A stretch of DNA of 27,043 bases from a virus. How positions within the stretch are numbered: the first letter of the stretch is position 1; each line of letters opens with the position of its first letter. Shown in pieces: positions 21,681-27,043 of this stretch. The notes under the pieces are model-generated. The model ran no database searches and was not told the origin of the DNA. It saw only the letters and a program-made list of their open reading frames with translations. Both the position numbers and the translations under genes were made by a program. Location: positions 1 through 27,043 of the IMG/VR virus record IMGVR_UViG_3300042936_000477, one strand, 5' to 3'.

Positions 21681-21746
21681 TGAGTACTCCCGGTGATACT
21701 GCACAAATGTTACTGGGGCAGGGGCTGTGCAGGCCCCGAGAGTTTT

Positions 21747-21822
21747 GGGGCCTTAGCTCAGTTGGTAGAGCGTTTGTCTGGCAGACAAAAGGTCAAGGGT
21801 TCGATTCCCTTAGGCTCCACCA
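21747..21822 (+). tRNA. tRNA-Ala (GGC)
   Basis: Anticodon GGC at 21780-21782, stable stems with one G-U in the acceptor, CCA encoded. A GC-rich hairpin (GGGGCT/GGCCCC, 21721-21737) lies just upstream. The stop of the opposing gene is 3 nt past the CCA. Confidence 0.93.
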
Positions 21823-21825
21823 ATT

Positions 21826-22527
21826 CTAGTTAATTGTATTAAGTAGCTTGTGTGCAAATATATGATTACATTCTATTCCGGGGTGAGCTAGGTCTCTTGC
21901 TAACGACTCATTGGTTCGCAATTCGGAACTATTAACATTGATAAACTTTATGTTTCGTTCTGTGCATAACATTTTTATCCCTAATAGATTTTTTTCTTCA
22001 TTGAAAAAAAGATTGTCCTCACATCCGGCCCAAATTTTATAAATCTCGGGACTTTTAAAATGACCAAAATTCCACGGGCCATATAGCCTTGGACTACCGT
22101 CGCTAAGCTCAAATCTTCCCGCCGGAGGTGTTAGGTAGACTACAATTTTTGGTTTTATAAGGTCAATGTGCCCATGACATAATCTAAATGCAGTGTCCGG
22201 GGAACCAGCAGCAATTCCTAAATTTGCACACTTTAAATTGAGATTATCAGAAACAATCTTAGGCCAAATAGTATTAATTGGCAATCCTACTCCAATTGTT
22301 AAACTACAACCCAAAAACATTGCAGTAGGCACCTCAGTAAATTCATCGCATCTAAATCCAAATGAATTAAAACGGTATGTGATATCAGAATCTATCCAAT
22401 TATAACGTTCCAATTCAGCACGACGCCTAATGAGATTGTGTTTGTATAGCTGTTCTTTGTCCGACGAAAGCCAACTTAGAGTTTGATTTGCGTATTTTTT
22501 ATAATAGGAATCATAGTTTGGAATCAT
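21826..22527 (-). CDS. SGNH-hydrolase-like protein (GCS variant)
   Basis: A 233-residue protein. The frame is open further upstream through tRNA-Phe, but the ATG at 22527, 5 nt after a reverse TAAATA box, is the only sensible start. Residues about 66-90 read FLGCSLTIGVG, the GCS form of the SGNH block I seen in many phage proteins; the block II Gly is in NLGIAAGSPD, and DLAHPG near the C-terminus supplies the Asp-His pair. The block III Asn is not obvious (LTPPAG), so activity is uncertain. It opposes the tRNAs around it. Confidence 0.66.
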   Translation of the reverse strand: MIPNYDSYYKKYANQTLSWLSSDKEQLYKHNLIRRRAELERYNWIDSDITYRFNSFGFRCDEFTEVPTAMFLGCSLTIGVGLPINTIWPKIVSDNLNLKCANLGIAAGSPDTAFRLCHGHIDLIKPKIVVYLTPPAGRFELSDGSPRLYGPWNFGHFKSPEIYKIWAGCEDNLFFNEEKNLLGIKMLCTERNIKFINVNSSELRTNESLARDLAHPGIECNHIFAHKLLNTIN

Positions 22528-22532
22528 ATTTA

Positions 22533-22538
22533 TATTTA
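22533..22538 (-). promoter_or_regulatory. Late promoter box, reverse strand
   Basis: ATAAATA followed by a second overlapping AAATA on the reverse strand; the first ends 5 nt before the ATG at 22527. No Shine-Dalgarno. Confidence 0.55.
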
Positions 22539-22548
22539 TTAGTTTAAT

Positions 22549-22624
22549 GCTCCTGTAGCTCAGTTGGTAGAGCACCTGATTGAAGATCAGGGTGTCGGCG
22601 GTTCGAACCCGTCTGGGAGCACCA
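22549..22624 (+). tRNA. tRNA-Phe (GAA)
   Basis: Anticodon GAA at 22582-22584, complete stems (two G-U pairs at the base of the acceptor), CCA encoded. Confidence 0.93.
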
Positions 22625-22776
22625 GATTTTACTCGTGTGTGTACGGTTACCATATGTGACCCTGTTTTATTCTCAAACCAAACAGGAGTGTACCTGATGC
22701 CCGTAGCAGTACTATTGAGTTAGTATCAGTAACTAAATTTGAGACACTAGTTACGGCGAGTAAATACATTTAACAT
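22625..22776 (+). ncRNA. Structured spacer between tRNA-Phe and tRNA-Leu
   Basis: No reading frame. Hairpins: GGTTAC/GTGACC (22645-22650 with 22656-22661), CTGTTT/AAACAG (22662-22667 with 22680-22685), TACTA/TAGTA (22710-22714 with 22721-22725) and GTAACTA/TAGTTAC (22729-22735 with 22748-22754), then a TAAATA box at 22761. Could be a small stable RNA or processing structure. Confidence 0.3.
22761..22766 (+). promoter_or_regulatory. Late promoter box before tRNA-Leu
   Basis: GTAAATA ending 10 nt before tRNA-Leu (TAG). Confidence 0.4.
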
Positions 22777-22861
22777 GCGGCTGTGGCGGAATTGGTAGAC
22801 GCCCTGGTTTTAGGTACCAGTATCGTAAGGTGTGGGGGTTCGAGTCCCTTCAGCCGCACCA
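22777..22861 (+). tRNA. tRNA-Leu (TAG)
   Basis: Type II cloverleaf with long variable arm, anticodon TAG at 22811-22813, GCGGCTG/CAGCCGC acceptor, CCA encoded. Reads CTA and CTG. Confidence 0.93.
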
Positions 22862-22964
22862 AATTTCAGAAATCGGAAGAAGTCATCGGTCTAGAACGAT
22901 GCTTCAAGGCACACTATGAGGGTCACTATAACTAGAACCTGAACTGCTGAACCGATACCAATTT
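22862..22964 (+). other. TRNA-like or structured spacer
   Basis: Between two tRNA-Leu genes. ATCGG (22873-22877) can pair with CCGAT (22952-22956), which is followed by ACCA, and an eight-pair stem with one bulge surrounds GTCTAGAA (stem CATCG/CGATG). This looks like an eroded tRNA or a small RNA with a tRNA-like end; no T loop is recognisable. Confidence 0.25.
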
Positions 22965-23050
22965 GCCCCGATGGTGGAATCGGTAGACGCGGAAGATTCA
23001 AAATCTTCTGCCCTTAGGGCGTGGGGGTTCAAGTCCCTCTCGGGGCACCA
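22965..23050 (+). tRNA. tRNA-Leu (CAA)
   Basis: Type II cloverleaf, anticodon CAA at 22999-23001, well-formed variable arm TGCCCTTAGGGCG, CCA encoded. Reads TTG. Confidence 0.94.
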
Positions 23051-23056
23051 AACTGC

Positions 23057-23062
23057 TAAATA
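23057..23062 (+). promoter_or_regulatory. Late promoter box
   Basis: CTAAATA in the middle of an imperfect palindrome (AAACT...AGTTT, 23051-23070), 17 nt before the ATG at 23080; Shine-Dalgarno TTGGAG between. Confidence 0.45.
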
Positions 23063-23079
23063 GTAGTTTGGAGATTCAC

Positions 23080-23736
23080 ATGTTTAGAACACTTATATTA
23101 TCAGCAGCATTATTATTTTCTTTCCCTGCATATGCTCAGGTTGAGAGAGAAACATCAGGTTCATTAGGCGGAACAGTTATCAATGATGATAACATTGTTT
23201 TGACAGGTGCATTCAAGCACGTTACTGACACCGGCCCTAGAGAATACTCATTTGAAAGTGATATTCTTTATAAGAGTGCTAACGGAGTAACATCTAGAGA
23301 ACAGATTAACGCATTTGCTAAAGTCAATCAGGACATCCATCCTAAGCACTATGTTCAAGTAGGTGTTCGCTATAGACACGACCCTAGAACATTCTCAGAA
23401 GATCAAGCAGTCTACAGCATTGGCCATGGCTTCAGAATCGTAAAGACTGATAAGACTAAGATATCAAATGAACTTAGCGTTGGTTACAAGCATGGCACGG
23501 GCGGATACAGCGATGTAGTAGTTCGTGAAAGTGTATGGATTAGTCATAATCTTAGCAAAACAGTTTCAGTTTCAAACAAATTTATGATTGAACAAGGTTC
23601 TAGAACCTTCATTCAGAACAAAGCTGAAATCAAATATAAGTTGAGCGAGAAAACAAGCTTCTCAATTCAAGACTTGTACACAAAAGATTGGCGTGAAGAT
23701 AACACAATATCTTTTGCATTCACTTTTAAAATCTAA
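23080..23736 (+). CDS. Exported beta-barrel protein, DUF481/YdiY-like
   Basis: A 218-residue protein with a signal peptide (residues 1-19, ending AYA). The mature part is a series of alternating amphipathic strands (YSFESDILYKS, YVQVGVRYRHDP, SNELSVGYKHG, NKAEIKYKL, ISFAFTFKI), ending in aromatic-rich strands as in outer-membrane barrels. The order resembles DUF481 proteins (E. coli YdiY, salt-induced outer-membrane protein). In a phage it might alter the host surface, for example to block superinfection; that is inference. TTG at 23068 is in frame but the ATG has GGAG 6-9 nt upstream. Its stop is 1 nt before tRNA-Ile. Confidence 0.65.
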   Translation: MFRTLILSAALLFSFPAYAQVERETSGSLGGTVINDDNIVLTGAFKHVTDTGPREYSFESDILYKSANGVTSREQINAFAKVNQDIHPKHYVQVGVRYRHDPRTFSEDQAVYSIGHGFRIVKTDKTKISNELSVGYKHGTGGYSDVVVRESVWISHNLSKTVSVSNKFMIEQGSRTFIQNKAEIKYKLSEKTSFSIQDLYTKDWREDNTISFAFTFKI

Positions 23737-23737
23737 T

Positions 23738-23831
23738 ACTCCCTTAGTTTAGCGGTAAAACACCTGGCTTATATCCAGCATCGTCTCCAGATTAGAGAGC
23801 GTCACAGGTTCAAATCCTGTAGGGAGTACCA
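23738..23831 (+). tRNA. tRNA-Ile (TAT) with an unusually long variable arm
   Basis: Anticodon TAT at 23770-23772 by the loop CTTATAT between CTGG and CCAG. Acceptor ACTCCCT/AGGGAGT is perfect, T arm normal, CCA encoded. The variable region (about 23780-23803) is some 24 nt and folds TCTC/GAGA, as in type II tRNAs, but Ile tRNAs are type I. One C-C mismatch at the top of the anticodon stem. Identity as Ile rests only on the anticodon. Confidence 0.78.
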
Positions 23832-23834
23832 TAA

Positions 23835-23840
23835 TAAATA
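23835..23840 (+). promoter_or_regulatory. Late promoter box next to an ATG (leaderless start)
   Basis: ATAAATA beginning 3 nt after tRNA-Ile and ending 5 nt before the ATG at 23846; no Shine-Dalgarno. Confidence 0.55.
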
Positions 23841-23845
23841 GACAT

Positions 23846-24499
23846 ATGATAGTATGGATATTCAGAGAACAGCGTTCCGGTAGTACCGCATTTACTAGTC
23901 TAGTTGCCAATCGGTTAAATCGCATAGACAAGTTTGTTAGATACCCGGAAGACATAGAATTAGTAAAGAATATTCCTAATCCGGAAGACTACGTTTTCAG
24001 TACACATTTTTATAATTTCATAGAAATGATGAACTCAGTTGATAAACCGATTACGTTGATTAGATGTGCTAGGAAAGATAAAATAGAACGTTGCATAAGT
24101 TACTTAGTTGCTAAGTATAAGGCTAAACAGATTATAAACGATATCAATCCTTGGAATATCATTCGCAAAGAAGGTATGTTAGATCATGAAACTTTCATGT
24201 CTAAAATTGAACCAACAGTATTTTCCAAAAAAGAAATTTACAACTACTTACAGTATTGTACTGAAATGAATCAATACTGGGAAAGTTATGCAGCCTCGTA
24301 TCAAAATTTCACTGTCTTTTATGAAGACTTATGCACTGACACTGGAGTTGATTTGCCTATGTTAGGTTTGACCTCATTAAGCATAACAGATGATGATACG
24401 ATAACCATCAAGATGCCTTCATATAAAGAGCAGATATGCATAAATTATGACATGGTTTCTCGTTGGATATCAAAATATTATTCGGAAAATAGAATATGA
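23846..24499 (+). CDS. Sulfotransferase-like protein
   Basis: A 217-residue protein. The N-terminus FREQRSGSTAFTSLVANRL has the 5'-phosphosulfate loop pattern (RSGST) of sulfotransferases right after the first strand. LIRCARKDKIERCISYLVA in the middle matches the 3'-phosphate-binding Arg/Ser segment, and FYEDL follows where the family has a conserved Y/F-E-D-L. It would transfer sulfate from PAPS to a sugar or lipid; an envelope target is plausible but not shown. No signal peptide. It fits exactly between tRNA-Ile (15 nt upstream) and tRNA-Leu (4 nt downstream) and is expected to have a leaderless mRNA. Confidence 0.65.
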   Translation: MIVWIFREQRSGSTAFTSLVANRLNRIDKFVRYPEDIELVKNIPNPEDYVFSTHFYNFIEMMNSVDKPITLIRCARKDKIERCISYLVAKYKAKQIINDINPWNIIRKEGMLDHETFMSKIEPTVFSKKEIYNYLQYCTEMNQYWESYAASYQNFTVFYEDLCTDTGVDLPMLGLTSLSITDDDTITIKMPSYKEQICINYDMVSRWISKYYSENRI

Positions 24500-24503
24500 T
24501 ATT

Positions 24504-24589
24504 GCCCAGGTGGTGGAATGGTAGACACGCAACGTTGAGGTCGTTGTGGACGAAAGTCCGTGAAAGTTCGAGTCTTTTCTTGGGCACCA
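24504..24589 (+). tRNA. tRNA-Leu (GAG)
   Basis: Type II cloverleaf, anticodon GAG at 24537-24539, variable arm GGAC/GTCC, weak A-T-rich T stem, CCA encoded. Reads CTC and CTT. Confidence 0.9.
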
Positions 24590-24600
24590 AAAGATTCTAG

Positions 24601-24629
24601 TTGACAATAAGGTCAATCTGATGTAATGT
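24601..24629 (+). promoter_or_regulatory. Sigma70-like promoter of the HNH gene
   Basis: TTGACA at 24601-24606, 17-nt spacer, TAATGT at 24624-24629. A TAAATA box (24659-24664) and the Shine-Dalgarno TAGGAG lie between it and the ATG at 24686, so both early and late expression are possible. Confidence 0.65.
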
Positions 24630-24685
24630 AAACTGACACTAAGGAATATCAGTTGAATTAAATATAGAAAGAAATAGGAGTTTTT

Positions 24686-25252
24686 ATGGCAGTACTAGCC
24701 TTAGACGTATCAGGTATCCCAAGAACGTGGGTAAACCACGATGAAGCAATTAGCTATCATGCAAAAAATTTGGTCGCCTGGACTCTAGGCGATGTTGTTG
24801 CTAGATATAGAGGCGGATACCGAATTGACGGTACGCAGAGTTATCTTGAAACTCCTAGTATCATTGCTATTAAGGGTGAAGGTTTTAACTTCAAGAAGCA
24901 CAACAAGGTTATCTTGACTAACAAGACGTTGTTCGCTCGTGACCGCAGTATTTGCGGTTACTGCGGGGTTCATGTTAGTAATCACACTAAGTTAAGTCGA
25001 GACCACATTGTACCTAGGTACCACGGTGGTATTGATGAGTGGACTAACGTTGTTACTGCTTGCATCCCTTGCAATCAAAAGAAGGGTTGTAAGAGTTTAA
25101 AGCAATCAGGTATGGAATTGTTATACATTCCATACGAACCTAACCACTACGAAAACATGATTCTACAGAATCGTAGCATTCTTGCTGATCAGATGGATTA
25201 CTTGATTTCAGGTGTGCCCAAACACAGTAGAATTGTTCAATTAGCGGCTTGA
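24686..25252 (+). CDS. HNH endonuclease (HNH_5-type)
   Basis: A 188-residue nuclease. An N-terminal domain of about 80 residues has the ALDVSGIPRTWV and ETPSIIAIKG strands found in this bacterial HNH family. Zinc Cys pair CGYCG near residue 91, the catalytic DHIVPR-x-x-GG near 108, then NVVTACIPCN with the second Cys pair and KKG complete the HNH core. Such free-standing nucleases are frequent in T4-like genomes, where some are homing enzymes and others act in DNA packaging or host DNA breakdown. A homing role would fit its place in a tRNA array, but no intron is seen. Its TGA stop lies within the next promoter and hairpin. Confidence 0.87.
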   Translation: MAVLALDVSGIPRTWVNHDEAISYHAKNLVAWTLGDVVARYRGGYRIDGTQSYLETPSIIAIKGEGFNFKKHNKVILTNKTLFARDRSICGYCGVHVSNHTKLSRDHIVPRYHGGIDEWTNVVTACIPCNQKKGCKSLKQSGMELLYIPYEPNHYENMILQNRSILADQMDYLISGVPKHSRIVQLAA

Positions 25253-25277
25253 CATTTATTTGTCAAGCTGCTATAAC
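25243..25277 (+). promoter_or_regulatory. Promoter with a 12-pair inverted repeat over its -35 box
   Basis: TTGACA at 25249-25254, 17-nt spacer, TATAAC at 25272-25277. AGCGGCTTGACA (25243-25254) pairs with TGTCAAGCTGCT (25261-25272) with one G-U, across a six-base loop. The stem includes the HNH stop codon. It may be an operator, or a hairpin ending the HNH mRNA. Confidence 0.7.
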
Positions 25278-25282
25278 AAGAT

Positions 25283-25288
25283 TAAATA
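25283..25288 (+). promoter_or_regulatory. Late promoter box before tRNA-Asn
   Basis: TTAAATA 15 nt before tRNA-Asn, just downstream of a sigma70-like promoter. Confidence 0.35.
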
Positions 25289-25303
25289 GTTTATAGAGTT
25301 TAT

Positions 25304-25378
25304 TCCCTAATGGCGCAGCGGTAGCGCAGTTGACTGTTAATCAATTGGTCGGTGGTTCGAATCCATCTTAGGGAGCCA
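25304..25378 (+). tRNA. tRNA-Asn (GTT)
   Basis: Anticodon GTT at 25336-25338, T1-A72 and G73 as in tRNA-Asn, all stems pair, CCA encoded. Confidence 0.94.
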
Positions 25379-25386
25379 AACTTAAC

Positions 25387-25462
<76 letters not shown>

Positions 25463-25467
25463 TTTAA

Positions 25468-25506
25468 AAAGAGAAGTCAACAACCCAAAACTGTTGACTT
25501 CTCTTT
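25468..25506 (+). terminator. Perfect 15-pair hairpin ending the tRNA-Asn/Thr unit
   Basis: AAAGAGAAGTCAACA (25468-25482) and TGTTGACTTCTCTTT (25492-25506) pair perfectly over a nine-base loop just after tRNA-Thr. The right arm ends in T residues, as in intrinsic terminators that work in both directions. The same arm carries the -35 box of the next promoter. Confidence 0.75.
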
Positions 25507-25522
25507 ATATCTTTGATATACT
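25494..25522 (+). promoter_or_regulatory. Sigma70-like promoter of the tRNA-Arg/Ala unit
   Basis: TTGACT at 25494-25499 inside the hairpin arm, 17-nt spacer, TATACT at 25517-25522. Predicted start near 25529, 13 nt before tRNA-Arg. Confidence 0.75.
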
Positions 25523-25541
25523 CAACACATAATAAGAGATT

Positions 25542-25618
25542 GGCCCTGTAGCTCAACTGGATAGAGTACGAGTCTTCTAAACTTGGGGTTGCAGGTTCGA
25601 GCCCTGCCAGGGTCACCA
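25542..25618 (+). tRNA. tRNA-Arg (TCT)
   Basis: Anticodon TCT at 25576-25578, stems complete with G-U pairs in acceptor and anticodon stems, CCA encoded. Reads AGA and AGG. Confidence 0.93.
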
Positions 25619-25645
25619 TTCTTTTTGTTTGTTGAGTAAGTAGAA

Positions 25646-25653
25646 TATAAATA
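25646..25653 (+). promoter_or_regulatory. Perfect T4 late octamer TATAAATA before tRNA-Ala
   Basis: TATAAATA, identical to the T4 late consensus, 7 nt before the first base of tRNA-Ala, which would make the tRNA transcript start about 1-2 nt before its mature 5' end. Confidence 0.55.
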
Positions 25654-25660
25654 GTTTCAT

Positions 25661-25736
25661 GGGGACTTAGCTCAGTTGGTAGAGCGACGGCTTTGCAAGC
25701 CGTAGGTCAGGGGTTCGAACCCCCTAGTCTCCACCA
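25661..25736 (+). tRNA. tRNA-Ala (TGC)
   Basis: Anticodon TGC at 25694-25696, stable stems, CCA encoded. Complements tRNA-Ala (GGC) at 21747. Confidence 0.95.
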
Positions 25737-25749
25737 AAAATAAAGTTTG

Positions 25750-26268
25750 ATGATGGATAATACAGACTGCTACATTGAATTACCTTCTATTATATGGGAT
25801 AAGCAGGTTCTCATTGATATTATGAGTAGCTATAACACTGCGAAGTGGGTATCAGAGGGATATGTTAATAAATATCTTCGTCCCGATTCTCATCCAGTGT
25901 TTGATGATTTGTATAGGCAGTTGGAATCTCTTGAGATAAACATCGGCAGAGTTTTCTTTGCTGAATTGAGTCCAAATACTTTCCTTCAACCTCACACAGA
26001 CCAACATAGAAAGGCGTCAATCAATTTTCCATTGATCGGTGATTGGGACAAGAGTCCAGTAAAGTTTCACCGCGAACGCTCAATGAAAAGTGAGCATCTT
26101 ATATGCGAACATACATACAGATGTCCTACTATAATTAATACGACAATCAATCATAGTGTAATTAACCCAACTAATGAAACACGCTATTTGTTTTGTCTAA
26201 GTTTGTATGAGGATTGGGAAACTATACAGTTGACAATTGATAAGATATATAGTAATATAGTAAAATAA
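25750..26268 (+). CDS. Asp/Asn beta-hydroxylase-like 2-oxoglutarate oxygenase
   Basis: A protein of 172 residues if started at the ATG at 25750 (171 from the adjacent ATG at 25753). The strand FFAELSPNTFLQPHTDQH gives a His-x-Asp iron motif, and TTINHSVINPTNETRYLF supplies the distal His and the Arg for 2-oxoglutarate, the arrangement of aspartyl/asparaginyl hydroxylase-type cupins. Short for the class, without an N-terminal extension. No late box or strong Shine-Dalgarno is visible. It lies between tRNA-Ala and tRNA-Pro, and the promoter for the next tRNAs is inside its 3' end. Confidence 0.62.
   Translation: MMDNTDCYIELPSIIWDKQVLIDIMSSYNTAKWVSEGYVNKYLRPDSHPVFDDLYRQLESLEINIGRVFFAELSPNTFLQPHTDQHRKASINFPLIGDWDKSPVKFHRERSMKSEHLICEHTYRCPTIINTTINHSVINPTNETRYLFCLSLYEDWETIQLTIDKIYSNIVK
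26230..26258 (+). promoter_or_regulatory. Sigma70-like promoter for tRNA-Pro/Val
   Basis: TTGACA at 26230-26235, 17-nt spacer, TAATAT at 26253-26258, within the last codons of the oxygenase gene; predicted start near 26265, 9 nt before tRNA-Pro. Confidence 0.7.
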
Positions 26269-26273
26269 GTTTT

Positions 26274-26350
<77 letters not shown>

Positions 26351-26360
26351 TTTTTACCGT

Positions 26361-26435
26361 GCCTCGTTAGCTCAGCGGTAGAGCAGGACCTTTACACGGT
26401 CAAGGTCGGCGGTTCAATCCCGTCACGAGGTACCA
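26361..26435 (+). tRNA. tRNA-Val (TAC)
   Basis: Anticodon TAC at 26393-26395, first acceptor pair G1-T72, one mismatch at the top of the anticodon stem, CCA encoded. Reads GTA and GTG. Confidence 0.9.
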
Positions 26436-26460
26436 TTTTTTAAAACTACGTACATAATGA

Positions 26461-26466
26461 TAAATA
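26461..26466 (+). promoter_or_regulatory. Late promoter box inside a palindrome, upstream of speD
   Basis: GATAAATA lies in the inverted repeat AATGAT-AAATA-ATCATT (26456-26472), 49 nt before the speD start. Confidence 0.4.
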
Positions 26467-26515
26467 ATCATTCGCTATCTGACAGTAAAATTAATATTAG
26501 AAAGGATTTTATGAG

Positions 26516-26908
26516 TTGGCACAGGTTAATAAGCACATCCTAGTTACAGGATATCTAAATGAAGCTCCGAAAGCGGAGTACGTTACTTTTCTTGAAGATT
26601 GGTTCAAGCGATTAGTTGAAGCAGTTGACATGAAGGTCTTGATTGATCCCATATGTGTGTGGTGTAACGACGAGGGTAACGAAGGCGTAACTGGGATGGT
26701 GGGTATTACCACTAGTCACTCATCAATTCATTTTTGGTCAGGTGAACCATCATACTACAAGTTTGATTTGTACTCGTGCAAAGATTTTGCACTTGAGTCT
26801 GTAGCAGAAATGCTAAAAGAACTTGGAACTTATAAGTTCACATACACCGTTGTTGATCGCACAGACGATGAACATCCTGTCATTGACTCAGGTGTAATTC
26901 ACTTCTAA
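26516..26908 (+). CDS. S-adenosylmethionine decarboxylase family protein (SpeD-like)
   Basis: A 130-residue protein of the short AdoMetDC class, which makes decarboxylated SAM for polyamine synthesis and carries a pyruvoyl group formed by self-cleavage before a serine. Ser67 (in TTSHSSIHFW), His72 and Cys88 (LYSCKDF) match the cleavage Ser, proton-donor His and catalytic Cys; the residue before Ser is Thr66 instead of the usual Glu, so processing or substrate may differ. Start is TTG at 26516, 9 nt after AAAGGA; an ATG at 26511 is in another frame and stops after ten codons. Phage SpeD homologues include ones reported to act on arginine or ornithine. MetK at 4188 could supply its SAM. Confidence 0.75.
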   Translation: MAQVNKHILVTGYLNEAPKAEYVTFLEDWFKRLVEAVDMKVLIDPICVWCNDEGNEGVTGMVGITTSHSSIHFWSGEPSYYKFDLYSCKDFALESVAEMLKELGTYKFTYTVVDRTDDEHPVIDSGVIHF

Positions 26909-26921
26909 ACAAAATTTCAGT

Positions 26922-26997
26922 ACGGGTGTAGCTCAGTTGGTAGAGCATCGGTCTCCAAAACCGAGTGCCGGGGGTTCGAGTCCCTCCTCCCGTGCCA
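26922..26997 (+). tRNA. tRNA-Trp (CCA), canonical copy
   Basis: Anticodon CCA at 26955-26957 in a body close to bacterial tRNA-Trp (D arm, G73). One T-T mismatch at pair 6-67 of the acceptor stem. CCA encoded. Second tRNA-Trp in the window. Confidence 0.92.
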
Positions 26998-27016
26998 AAC
27001 TTTCTGAAAATAGTTC

Positions 27017-27043
27017 TTGACATTACCCTCAATATGTCGTATA
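27017..27043 (+). promoter_or_regulatory. Sigma70-like promoter cut by the window end
   Basis: TTGACA at 27017-27022, 17-nt spacer, then TATA at 27040-27043 where the window ends. It suggests that more tRNAs or genes follow. Confidence 0.55.

Noticed and set aside
22528-22653. N-terminal extension of the reverse-strand SGNH-like gene
   Set aside because: It would be a translation of tRNA-Phe; the ATG at 22527 follows a late box.
23749-23955. Reverse-strand frame through tRNA-Ile
   Set aside because: Reads TGFEPV, the reverse translation of a tRNA T arm, and overlaps the sulfotransferase-like gene.

Overview
The window looks like part of a large T4-like (myovirus) phage genome. The evidence is a class Ia ribonucleotide reductase gene followed by a glutaredoxin gene, a PAAR spike-tip protein next to a very large virion protein, tightly packed and often overlapping genes, 22 tRNA genes that all encode their own CCA, and short TAAATA boxes that match the core of the T4 late promoter. 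The host is not shown directly. Signal peptides, an outer-membrane-type protein and a lipid-remodelling gene pair best known from alphaproteobacteria point to a Gram-negative, probably aquatic, probably alphaproteobacterial host; that is inference.

Layout. 1-4124: nrdB 3' end, glutaredoxin, Sm-like protein, PAAR protein and a 958-residue structural protein. 4140-7812: metK under its own promoter, small unknown genes, a Band-7 lipoprotein and a Prx5 peroxiredoxin, with two clear terminators. 7858-13721: a block of protein- or peptide-modifying enzymes (RimK-like ATP-grasp ligase, Asp-hydroxylase-like oxygenase, PP-loop ATPase, subtilase, second oxygenase), plus one opposing gene for a metallophosphoesterase that has lost its metal ligands. 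13745-15849: a coiled-coil protein, then an overlapping three-gene operon of PlcP/LpxH-like phosphoesterase, 43-residue protein and GT4 glycosyltransferase. 15858-19179: an operon starting with a PTH2-like protein, then small membrane proteins, a eukaryotic-type phosphomannomutase-like HAD enzyme, two SGNH hydrolases and an AhpD homologue lacking its CxxC. 19180-27043: the tRNA region, with two structured non-coding stretches and protein genes (two oxygenases, SGNH-like, DUF481-like outer-membrane protein, sulfotransferase-like, HNH nuclease, SpeD) wedged tightly between tRNAs.

Control. Two promoter classes can be read. One is sigma70-like (TTGACA or close, then exactly 17 nt, then a TATAAT-like hexamer), seen at least twelve times, often directly in front of tRNA groups. 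The other is the TAAATA late box, which for at least seven genes sits only 4-7 nt before the ATG with no Shine-Dalgarno, so those mRNAs are predicted to be leaderless.

Working together. NrdB and glutaredoxin supply deoxynucleotides; glutaredoxin could also reduce the peroxiredoxin. MetK makes S-adenosylmethionine, which the SpeD homologue may decarboxylate. The PlcP/GT4 pair could swap host phospholipids for glycolipids and release phosphate. The tRNAs, PTH2-like protein and RimK-like enzyme all plausibly act on translation.
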